Source of the DNA: BACL27 sp947488385 | GTDB lineage: Bacteria; Actinomycetota; Acidimicrobiia; Acidimicrobiales; Ilumatobacteraceae | Direction of reading: 5' to 3' | Assembly (NCBI GenBank): GCA_964203655.1 | Contig: CAXNMJ010000001.1 | Span: 248,001-312,000 of the forward strand | Length of the DNA stretch: 64,000 bases | Shown here: positions 18,125 through 25,851 of the stretch, piece after piece | How positions within the stretch are numbered: position 1 is the first letter of the stretch | Layout: each line of letters opens with the position of its first letter | Notes under the pieces: model-generated | Seen by the model: only the letters and a program-made list of their open reading frames with translations | Told to the model about the DNA's origin: nothing | Database searches by the model: none | Program-made: the position numbers and the translations under genes

Positions 18125-18898
18125 TTACTCTTCAATCGCATCGCGAAGGTGCACTACATCTCCGGTGTCAATCACACGCATGTCAGCACCAACCTGAACA
18201 ACTAGTCGACCTTGCAAATCAAGTGCCGTCGCCTTGCCTTCAATCATCTCGCCATTCGTAAGTTCGACTCGCACTAATTTGTTGAGAGTCGCCAACTCGT
18301 CGACGTATTCGTCGTGAAGTGCCTGACTCGAAAGTTGCTCAACAATATTTATCTGTTCAAGCAGCACCCGCAATAAATCGACCGGCTCAAATGAACTAGA
18401 TACGGCGAGATCTTTAAGTTTTGCTGCTTGGTCTGGTGCCCAGCCGATGTTTATTCCGATGCCGACAACAATGAAAGTTTGTTCAGCGTCAGCAACACTC
18501 AACATGCCACCAAACTTTTTTGAATCAATCAGCAAATCATTTGGCCACTTCAACTTTATTGATTCGGCAAATTTTTGCGTAGTCACAAAACTTCGGCATG
18601 CACGCACTGCCGAGACGGCGACAACCCGCTGGCACTGAGCAATCTCAGGTTGATCGTCACCAGACGACTTACGGAACAAAAGCGACAACAATAAATTTGC
18701 GCCAGCCTTTGCTTCCCATGTGCGATCTAATCGACCGCGACCCGCGGTCTGATTGTCGGCCATCAAAGCGCTGTGGTGTGTTGCCCCAGCTTGGGCTTGA
18801 GTGAAGAGATCGGCGTTTGTACTGCCCGTCTCAGCAACCCTTTGCACTATCCAGTTGTGTGGCAAGGCTTTTTGCCAGTTGTCAGAAGTGCTTGTCAT
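18125..18898 (-). CDS. birA: Biotin--[acetyl-CoA-carboxylase] ligase
   Basis: 257 residues without the N-terminal DNA-binding domain, thus a monofunctional ligase. ETGSTNADL, TAGRGRLDRTW (biotinyl-AMP loop), KWPNDLLID and GIGINIG are the class signatures, and a C-terminal SH3-like domain follows. It activates biotin with ATP and attaches it to the lysine of the carboxylase carrier domain. It lies head to head with the acyl-CoA carboxylase gene that carries such a domain, only 18 bases away, which makes the partner obvious. TACTAT lies eight bases before ATG 18898. Confidence 0.92.
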   Translation of the reverse strand: MTSTSDNWQKALPHNWIVQRVAETGSTNADLFTQAQAGATHHSALMADNQTAGRGRLDRTWEAKAGANLLLSLLFRKSSGDDQPEIAQCQRVVAVSAVRACRSFVTTQKFAESIKLKWPNDLLIDSKKFGGMLSVADAEQTFIVVGIGINIGWAPDQAAKLKDLAVSSSFEPVDLLRVLLEQINIVEQLSSQALHDEYVDELATLNKLVRVELTNGEMIEGKATALDLQGRLVVQVGADMRVIDTGDVVHLRDAIEE

Positions 18899-18916
18899 CG
18901 GCGAGAATAGTACCTC

Positions 18917-20668
18917 GTGCTTAAGAAAATCCTGATCGCCAATCGTGGCGAAATAGCCGTCCGGGTTATCCGCACCGCCCGAGAGATGGGCATTGCGACA
19001 GTGGCTGTTTATAGCGAACTTGATCGCAACGCTCTACATGTTCGACTCGCCGACGAGGCCTACGCATTGGGTGGTCAGACCGCCGCCGAAAGTTACTTGA
19101 AGACGGATGCAATCATCGACGCGATCAAGCGCAGCGGTGCAGACGCAGTCCACCCTGGCTACGGATTCTTCAGCGAGAACGCCGACTTTGCAAAAACAAT
19201 CACCGACATGGGTGTCGCATTTATCGGTCCACCACCCGCAGCAATCGTCGAGATGGGCGACAAAGTTTCTTCACGCAAAGCGGCACTACGTGGTGGCGCA
19301 CCAATTGTTCCTGGCACAACCGAGTTCTTGAAGAGCGCCGACGAGATTTCAAAATTCGCCAAGAGTCATGGTTTCCCAGTCGCGATCAAAGCTGCTTACG
19401 GTGGCGGCGGTCGCGGAATGAAAGTCGTGCACGACGAAAAAAGCGTCAAAGAAGCAATGGAGTCTGCGCAACGAGAATCAAAAGCGTTTTTCGGCCGCGA
19501 CGAAATCTACGTCGAGAAATACCTTTCGTGGCCACGACACATTGAAATTCAACTTGTCGGAGACACTCACGGCAACGTCGTTTGGATTTCTTCACGTGAC
19601 TGCTCGGCGCAGCGCCGTCACCAAAAACTGATCGAAGAAGCTCCGGCACCTTCCCTGCCCGAGGGTGTCGAAGACGAAATGGGCGCCGCTGCCGTCAAGG
19701 CCGCCAAGGCCGTCGGATACTTCAATGCCGGCACGGTTGAGTTCATCTATCAAGACGAAGAGTTCTTCTTTCTCGAGATGAATACTCGTCTTCAAGTAGA
19801 ACATCCTGTATCTGAGTTGATTACCGGCATCGACCTAGTTGAATGGCAAATCAGAGTTGCTGCAGGCGAAAAACTGCCAATGACCCAAAAACAAGTTTTA
19901 GCCGCGCGTCGCGGTCACGCAATCGAAATTCGCATCAACGCCGAGAACCCAACAGCCGGCAAATTCTTGCCATCTCCTGGCACGATTACCAAACTCACGA
20001 CTCCAGATGGTTTTGGCGTTCGCTTTGATGGCGGCTACGAAGCTGGCGACACTGTCAGCCAGTATTACGACAACTTGATTGGCAAACTTATTGTCTGGGG
20101 CAAAGATCGCCCGAGCGCAATTGCCCGAACGATTCGCGCGCTCGAAGAAACAAAAGTCGAAGGTTTACACACGACGATTCAGGCCGACCTCGCGATCTTG
20201 CGTCATCCAGATTTTGCGGCGACAAAACATTCAACTAAATGGGTTGAAGAAACCTTGGATCTTTCAACTCTGGTTTCTACAACTGGAGAAATACAAGCCA
20301 ACAGCGAAGGCCTCGTCGAGAAGTCAACTGTCGTTGAGGTCAACGGCAAGCGATTTGACGTCAAAGTTTGGGTTCCACCATTTGCTGGCACTGGCGCACC
20401 GACCACAAAAACTCGCTCGGCTTCGCGTGGCGCAAACCAATCTGCTGTCGCGTCAAGCGGAACAATTACGGCCCCAATGCAGGGCACGGTAATCAAACTT
20501 CTCGTCAATGTGGGCCAAACCGTGGCTCAAGGCGATGCTGTTTTGGTTCTGGAGGCAATGAAAATGGAGAACCAAATTCAAGCCGACAAAGCGGGCACAG
20601 TCGCCAAGGTCAATTGCAAAGCTGGCGACACAGTTGGTGCTGGCGATGTTTTGTTGGTCATTGAATAA
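18917..20668 (+). CDS. Acyl-CoA (acetyl/propionyl-CoA) carboxylase alpha subunit with BCCP domain
   Basis: 583 residues from GTG 18917. Biotin carboxylase part: KILIANRGEIAVRVIRTARE at the start, the ATP-grasp glycine loop AAYGGGGRGMKVV, EMNTRLQVEHPVSE and the C-terminal lid. A proline/alanine-poor linker leads to a biotinyl domain with the EAMKMEN motif (near residue 548), whose lysine is biotinylated. This two-domain architecture is that of actinobacterial AccA subunits, which pair with different AccD carboxyltransferases to make malonyl- or methylmalonyl-CoA. No accD is in the window. Divergent from birA. Confidence 0.93.
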   Translation: MLKKILIANRGEIAVRVIRTAREMGIATVAVYSELDRNALHVRLADEAYALGGQTAAESYLKTDAIIDAIKRSGADAVHPGYGFFSENADFAKTITDMGVAFIGPPPAAIVEMGDKVSSRKAALRGGAPIVPGTTEFLKSADEISKFAKSHGFPVAIKAAYGGGGRGMKVVHDEKSVKEAMESAQRESKAFFGRDEIYVEKYLSWPRHIEIQLVGDTHGNVVWISSRDCSAQRRHQKLIEEAPAPSLPEGVEDEMGAAAVKAAKAVGYFNAGTVEFIYQDEEFFFLEMNTRLQVEHPVSELITGIDLVEWQIRVAAGEKLPMTQKQVLAARRGHAIEIRINAENPTAGKFLPSPGTITKLTTPDGFGVRFDGGYEAGDTVSQYYDNLIGKLIVWGKDRPSAIARTIRALEETKVEGLHTTIQADLAILRHPDFAATKHSTKWVEETLDLSTLVSTTGEIQANSEGLVEKSTVVEVNGKRFDVKVWVPPFAGTGAPTTKTRSASRGANQSAVASSGTITAPMQGTVIKLLVNVGQTVAQGDAVLVLEAMKMENQIQADKAGTVAKVNCKAGDTVGAGDVLLVIE

Positions 20669-20744
20669 CCTCTTCGCTGTCAATAGCCGCGCTGAATTAC
20701 AGTTGAAAGTCAGCACAGCCAAGTAATTATTCGAAGCGAGAAAA

Positions 20745-22289
20745 GTGACAGAACAACCGACCAGCCCAGATACTTCTTCAGACGAAAAATCTGAGGCTGA
20801 ACGCAGTAGCGGCTTCGCACTCGAACGCAATCGTCGACTGACGGCTGTCAACGAACTGAGAGCAGCCGGAGCAAATCCGTATCCGTATCGGTTCGATCGC
20901 ACGCACACTCTCGGTGAATTGCGCGAAATGTTTTCGTCGCTTGAGGCTGGCAACGAAACCGAAACAGTTACATCGGTCGCTGGTCGAATCATGCTCAAAC
21001 GCGATCAAGGCAAACTGATCTTCATCACGATCCGTGATCGCAGCTCAGATCTTCAACTTTTCATCTCAAAAGCATCTGTTGGTGATGCCGAATTTGACGC
21101 AATCAATAATTTAGATCTCGGCGACTGGGTTGGTGCCCACGGTTCTGTGATGACGACTCGTAAAGGCGAACTGTCTGTAAAAGTCACCGCGCTTGAACTA
21201 CTTTCAAAATCGTTACGTCCGCTCCCCGACAAGTTTCACGGGCTAACCGATGTCGATACGCGATATCGGCAGCGATACGCCGACCTGATCGTCAACGACG
21301 AAGCACGCCGAGTCTTTGAAGTTCGTCACGCAACTATCGCCAGCTTTCGCACAACACTTCGCGAGCGCAGTTACATCGAAGTTGAAACACCGGTGTTGCA
21401 CATGGAAGCAGGTGGCGCTCAGGCTCGCCCATTTCTTACCCATCACAACACGCTCGACATGCAGCTCTACCTGCGCATCGCTCTTGAACTTCATCTCAAG
21501 CGCCTGATCGTTGGCGGCATGGAACGCGTATTTGAAATCGGGCGCGTATTTCGTAACGAAGGTATCTCGACTCGACATAATCCAGAGTTCACGATGATGG
21601 AGTCTTACCAAGCATTCGCCGATCACACCGATGTAATGGATCTAACAGAAGCACTAATTCGAAATGCTGCTCGCGATGCCCTCGGCACGACAGTCGTGAC
21701 TATCCGCGGAACAGAGTGCGACCTCGCCAAGCCTTGGCGCAAAGTGCGAATGATCGACCTCGCGAGCGAAGCAGTCGGCGAAAAAGTTCATCCCTCGATG
21801 CCAGTCGATGCGTTGCGCGCGATTGCCAAGAAGCACAACATCAACTTCGAGACGCGTTGGGGTTCAGGAAGAATTATCGAAGAAATCTTCGCCGAAAAGT
21901 CTGAATCAACGCTGATTGAGCCGACGTTTGTCACGGGTCATCCAGTTGAAATTTCGCCGCTCGCGCGAGTTGACCGCAATGATCCGTTCTTGACCGAGAG
22001 ATTCGAATTGTTCGTCGGCACTCATGAACTCGCCAACGGCTTTAGCGAGCTAAACGATCCGATCGAACAACGCGAGCGCTTCGCCGAAGAGGCCAAATCG
22101 AAAGCAGCCGGCAATCTCGAAGCCGGCACAGTTGACGAAGATTATTTGCGTGCTCTCGAGTTCGGTCTTCCCCCAACTGGTGGCCTCGGCATCGGCATTG
22201 ACCGCCTTGTGATGTTGCTCAGCGGGGCAGGCAGCATCAAAGATGTAATCCTGTTTCCAACTTTGCGTCCAGAGGTTTTCGAACAATGA
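20745..22289 (+). CDS. lysS: Lysyl-tRNA synthetase, class II
   Basis: 514 residues from GTG 20745, preceded by GAAGCGAG as ribosome binding site. An N-terminal OB-fold anticodon-binding domain (VAGRIMLKRDQGKLIF) is followed by the class II catalytic core: motif 2 FRNEGISTRHNPEFTMME and motif 3 GLGIGIDRLVMLL, with the lysine-recognition segment HELANGFSELNDP. Charges tRNA-Lys. Its stop overlaps the dapD start in ATGA, so the two are translationally coupled. Confidence 0.95.
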   Translation: MTEQPTSPDTSSDEKSEAERSSGFALERNRRLTAVNELRAAGANPYPYRFDRTHTLGELREMFSSLEAGNETETVTSVAGRIMLKRDQGKLIFITIRDRSSDLQLFISKASVGDAEFDAINNLDLGDWVGAHGSVMTTRKGELSVKVTALELLSKSLRPLPDKFHGLTDVDTRYRQRYADLIVNDEARRVFEVRHATIASFRTTLRERSYIEVETPVLHMEAGGAQARPFLTHHNTLDMQLYLRIALELHLKRLIVGGMERVFEIGRVFRNEGISTRHNPEFTMMESYQAFADHTDVMDLTEALIRNAARDALGTTVVTIRGTECDLAKPWRKVRMIDLASEAVGEKVHPSMPVDALRAIAKKHNINFETRWGSGRIIEEIFAEKSESTLIEPTFVTGHPVEISPLARVDRNDPFLTERFELFVGTHELANGFSELNDPIEQRERFAEEAKSKAAGNLEAGTVDEDYLRALEFGLPPTGGLGIGIDRLVMLLSGAGSIKDVILFPTLRPEVFEQ

Positions 22290-23212
22290 ACCAGACTCGC
22301 CGTGCTTGGGGTGTTGGTGTCGCAACGGTTTCTGCGAGTGATGTCGTTCTTGATGTTTACTTTCGCAAACTCGGCTGGGGTGACGAGACACCACAAGAGC
22401 ATTTAGTTTCGTTGCCAGAAGCACACACAGATCCGCGTCGTGGTGTCGGCATCGTGCCAACCAACATCTCAATCGACACGAGCGTGGCCCCGAAAGACGC
22501 CATCGACGCTTACTTGCGTTTGCATTTAATGTCGCATCGACTTGCGTTGCCCAACTCGATGAACCTTGACGGCATCTTCGGATTGTTAGCCAATGTTGTC
22601 TGGACATCTCTTGGACCAGTGCCGATCGACTTGATAGATGAAGTCACTTTCAATGTGCGTCGTCGTGGCGAGCACCTGACAATTCACGGTGTCGATAAGT
22701 TTCCGCGCATGACCGATTACGTAGTGCCGACTGGCGTACGGATCGCCGATGCGTCTCGCGTGCGACTCGGCGCTCATCTCGCCGCCGGCACAACCGTGAT
22801 GCACGAAGGTTTTTGCAATTTCAATGCCGGCACACTTGGCACGTCGATGGTTGAGGGTCGCATCTCGGCCGGTGTCGTTGTCGACGACGGCTCTGACATC
22901 GGTGGCGGCGCGTCAATCATGGGCACGCTTTCTGGTGGCGGCAAAGAAGTGATCCGCGTTGGCAAGCGTTGTCTACTTGGCGCAAACAGCGGGCTTGGCA
23001 TCAGTCTCGGCGATGACTGCATCATCGAGGCCGGTCTTTATGTCACCGGTGGCACTCTGGTCAAACTTCCTGACGCCACAATCGTCAAGGCCCGCGAACT
23101 TTCGGGTGCGAACAATTTGCTCTTCCGCCGCAACAGCCAAACAGGTGCCGTCGAAGCGTCACAACGCACCGGCTCATGGGGCGGCCTCAACCAAGCCCTC
23201 CACAAAAACTAA
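22286..23212 (+). CDS. dapD: 2,3,4,5-tetrahydropyridine-2,6-dicarboxylate N-succinyltransferase
   Basis: 308 residues. The C-terminal half is a left-handed beta helix built of hexapeptide repeats (for example ISAGVVVDDGSDIGGGASIMG), and GFCNFNAGTLGTSMVEGRI is diagnostic of the actinobacterial DapD group. It transfers succinate from succinyl-CoA in lysine and meso-diaminopimelate synthesis, so the organism uses the succinylase branch. Its four-base overlap with lysS couples production of lysine with its tRNA charging. Confidence 0.93.
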   Translation: MNQTRRAWGVGVATVSASDVVLDVYFRKLGWGDETPQEHLVSLPEAHTDPRRGVGIVPTNISIDTSVAPKDAIDAYLRLHLMSHRLALPNSMNLDGIFGLLANVVWTSLGPVPIDLIDEVTFNVRRRGEHLTIHGVDKFPRMTDYVVPTGVRIADASRVRLGAHLAAGTTVMHEGFCNFNAGTLGTSMVEGRISAGVVVDDGSDIGGGASIMGTLSGGGKEVIRVGKRCLLGANSGLGISLGDDCIIEAGLYVTGGTLVKLPDATIVKARELSGANNLLFRRNSQTGAVEASQRTGSWGGLNQALHKN

Positions 23213-23224
23213 AATCTCATCTCT

Positions 23225-23782
23225 ATGAACTTTGAGGCGCTGAGAGAACTAGTTAAGGCGCGGCGCACAGACATGATGGTCGACAAAGACCGAGCACTTG
23301 ACAATGGCACGCTCGAAAAGTTGTGCGAACTTGCGATGTGGGCACCAAATCACAAAATGACGTTTCCTTGGAAGTTTGCCGCCATCACCGACAATGCCCG
23401 CGAACGTCTCAGCAACTGTGTTGCCGATGCAATGGCTCGCGAGGGCGACAAGCCTGAACGCGTTGCAAAGGCCCGCACAAAGTTTCAACGCGCCCCAGTT
23501 ATTTTGATCGTCGGCAGCGAATCTGGTGACACACAATTGCGAACTGAAGAAAATCGCGATGCGGTCAGCGCGGGTATTCAAAATATCTTGCTTGGTGCAA
23601 CAACTCTGGGTTTGGCAAGTTTTTGGTCAAGTTGCCCTCGTGGTGCCAACGACGACGTGGCTGAATTTTGCAAGTTTCCAAAGGGCACACACATTACGGC
23701 GATGATCTATCTCGGCCACCCCGAACGCCAAGCACCAGTGATCGAAAGACCACCGGCGAAAATCACGCTTATCGCCGACTAA
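23225..23782 (+). CDS. Nitroreductase family protein
   Basis: 185 residues. The FMN-binding nitroreductase fold is shown by the basic N-terminus (ELVKARRTDMMV), ELAMWAPNHKMTFPWKF (the WAPNxxxxxPWxF segment), GIQNILLGATTLGLASFWSS and the C-terminal YLGHPER. Members are dimeric NAD(P)H-dependent flavoenzymes acting on nitroaromatics, quinones or enones. The physiological substrate is unknown. It ends in a four-base overlap with the convergent mutase gene. Confidence 0.87.
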   Translation: MNFEALRELVKARRTDMMVDKDRALDNGTLEKLCELAMWAPNHKMTFPWKFAAITDNARERLSNCVADAMAREGDKPERVAKARTKFQRAPVILIVGSESGDTQLRTEENRDAVSAGIQNILLGATTLGLASFWSSCPRGANDDVAEFCKFPKGTHITAMIYLGHPERQAPVIERPPAKITLIAD

Positions 23783-25383
23783 CTCGGCTGATAGACCCCG
23801 AATACTTCGCGCAAAACGTCGCTGACTTCACCCAACGTCGCGTTTGCGCGCAACGCATCTTTCATCGGATACAACACGTTGTCGCTCCCCTGTGCCGCGC
23901 TTTTCAACTTGGCCAAAGTCGCCGTCACATCGGCTTGGTTTCGCGATGCGCGCAGTTTTGCCACTCGCGCAATCTGGCTGCGCTCCAACTCAGGGTCAAC
24001 TTTCTTTGGCACAAACTTTTCTTCTGACTCGGCGACAAATTTGTTGACGCCCACTAAGACGCGTGAGCCATCGTCAATCGACTTCGTATACGAATAAGCC
24101 GACTCATCAATTTCGCCAACTTGGAAACCCGACTCGATCGCCTGCACGGCGCCACCCATTTGCTCGATGCGCTCGATGTACTCCCACGCAAGACGCTCTA
24201 CTTCGTTGGTCAACGACTCGACGTAATACGAACCAGCCAAAGGATCAGGCGTATCTGTGACACCACTTTCGTAGCCAATTATCTGTTGGGTTCGCAACGC
24301 AATGCGAGCCGCATCTTCGGTTGGCAAACTCAACGCCTCGTCAAACCCGTTGGTGTGCAAACTCTGCGTGCCACCCAAGACTGCCGCCATGCTCTGCACA
24401 GCGACTCGAACGATGTTGTTTTGCGGCTGCTGCGCGGTCAATGTCGAGCCACCAGTTTGGGTGTGAAAGCGCATCAAAGCACTTGCTGGGTTTTTCGCAC
24501 CAAATCGCTTGGTCATAATCGTGTGCCACATTCGTCGACTTGCGCGAAACTTTGCCACTTCTTCGAAAAAATTGTTGTGCCCGTTCCAAAAGAAACTCAA
24601 ACGAGGCGCAAAATCATCGACGTCGAGACCCGAATCAACTGCAGCCTGCACGTATGCAATCGCATTTGACAAAGTAAACGCCAACTCTTGAACGGCGGTG
24701 CTACCTGCTTCACGAATGTGATATCCGGAGATTGAAATCGTGTTCCACTTCGGTATGTGCTTGGCGCAATACGCAAAAATATCGGTGATCACACGCATTG
24801 ACGGGCGCGGCGGATAAATGTAAGTACCACGCGCAATATATTCTTTCAACAAGTCGTTTTGAATTGTTCCAGAAATTTCAGTCGACTTGACACCACGCTC
24901 TTCGGCGACAAGTTCGTATAGCAGTAACAACACTGACGCGGTCGAGTTGATCGTCATTGACGTCGTTACTTTGTCGAGCGGCAAGTCGGCCAACAGCACT
25001 CGCATGTCTTCGATCGAGTCGATCGCTACGCCAACTTTGCCTACTTCGCCTGCTGCACGCGGATGATCACTGTCGTAACCCATTTGGGTCGGCAAATCAA
25101 ACGCGCACGACAACCCTGTCTGTCCCGCATTGAGCAAAAACTTGAACCGCTCGTTTGTGTCAGCAGCCGTGCCGAAGCCTGCGTACTGACGCATCGTCCA
25201 AAGTCGTTCACGATGCATGGTTGGATAAATTCCACGCGTATACGGTGCAGCCCCAGGCACACCCAAAAGTTCGGGAGCATCAAAATCGTTTAACGACTTT
25301 GCGGTGTATAACGGCTCGACTGAAATTCCAGAATCAGTTTTCTTTTCAATCACTGGTTTACCAGTCGTCTTTTTCTCAGCCAT
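23779..25383 (-). CDS. Methylmalonyl-CoA mutase family, large (alpha) subunit
   Basis: 534 residues, only the substrate-binding TIM barrel of the mutase. PYTRGIYPTMHRERLWTMRQY, AFDLPTQMGYDSDHP, SISGYHIREAGSTAVQE and FHTQTGGSTLTAQQP are the conserved radical-mutase segments. The cobalamin-binding domain (DxHxxG) is absent, so a separate small subunit encoded elsewhere is needed, as in the archaeal and many actinobacterial two-subunit enzymes. It isomerises methylmalonyl-CoA to succinyl-CoA or a related acyl-CoA such as isobutyryl-CoA. AAGGG lies seven bases before ATG 25383. Followed upstream by a RidA gene on the same strand. Confidence 0.9.
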   Translation of the reverse strand: MAEKKTTGKPVIEKKTDSGISVEPLYTAKSLNDFDAPELLGVPGAAPYTRGIYPTMHRERLWTMRQYAGFGTAADTNERFKFLLNAGQTGLSCAFDLPTQMGYDSDHPRAAGEVGKVGVAIDSIEDMRVLLADLPLDKVTTSMTINSTASVLLLLYELVAEERGVKSTEISGTIQNDLLKEYIARGTYIYPPRPSMRVITDIFAYCAKHIPKWNTISISGYHIREAGSTAVQELAFTLSNAIAYVQAAVDSGLDVDDFAPRLSFFWNGHNNFFEEVAKFRASRRMWHTIMTKRFGAKNPASALMRFHTQTGGSTLTAQQPQNNIVRVAVQSMAAVLGGTQSLHTNGFDEALSLPTEDAARIALRTQQIIGYESGVTDTPDPLAGSYYVESLTNEVERLAWEYIERIEQMGGAVQAIESGFQVGEIDESAYSYTKSIDDGSRVLVGVNKFVAESEEKFVPKKVDPELERSQIARVAKLRASRNQADVTATLAKLKSAAQGSDNVLYPMKDALRANATLGEVSDVLREVFGVYQPS

Positions 25384-25399
25384 AGTCGCGCCCTTAAGG

Positions 25400-25822
25400 C
25401 TACGAGTTTGGTCGCTTCGCAGCGAGCACAGAGATCTCCATCAACCACTCTGGCTTTGCCAATGCGGGCACTGTCACAAGCGTGCTTGCAGCTCGATGCC
25501 CGTTCAACGCTGCATCACGCGCGGCCATCACTGACTTCAACTTCTGCTCAAGCTCGGCCGAGTTTGGAGAATTAACAACATAAGTCGTGACCGAAATGAC
25601 ATCGCCAAGAGACATGCCACCCTCTTTCAAAATCGACGCGATGTTTTGCCACACAACCCCAGCCTGTTCGGCGATTGTGCTCGGCACACTGCCGTCTTTG
25701 CGTGTCGGCACAACCCCAGAAGTTACGACAAGTTCAAATCCTGCTGGCACGTGTACCCCGTGCGCATATTGCGCCGCTGGGGCCGCCATTTCAACGGGAG
25801 ATAATTCGCGTGGCTTAGTCAA
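25400..25822 (-). CDS. RidA (YjgF/YER057c/UK114) family protein
   Basis: 140 residues from TTG 25822. The fold is small and compact: AQYAHGVHVPAGFELVVTSGVVPTRKDG at the N-terminal half and TLVTVPALAKPEWLMEISVLA at the end, the RidA C-terminal signature in relaxed form. RidA proteins hydrolyse reactive enamine/imine intermediates released by PLP enzymes. The arginine that normally binds the substrate carboxylate is in a modified position (GHRAASTLVTV), so this may be a divergent subgroup. Confidence 0.82.
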   Translation of the reverse strand: MTKPRELSPVEMAAPAAQYAHGVHVPAGFELVVTSGVVPTRKDGSVPSTIAEQAGVVWQNIASILKEGGMSLGDVISVTTYVVNSPNSAELEQKLKSVMAARDAALNGHRAASTLVTVPALAKPEWLMEISVLAAKRPNS

Positions 25823-25839
25823 GACATCTCACGATAAGC

Positions 25840-25845
25840 CATAAT
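25840..25845 (+). promoter_or_regulatory. Candidate -10 element (CATAAT) for the E1-like gene
   Basis: CATAAT ends six bases before ATG 25852 with no Shine-Dalgarno between. Close to the consensus TATAAT, in the short divergent gap after the RidA gene. Confidence 0.45.
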
Positions 25846-25851
25846 TGACTA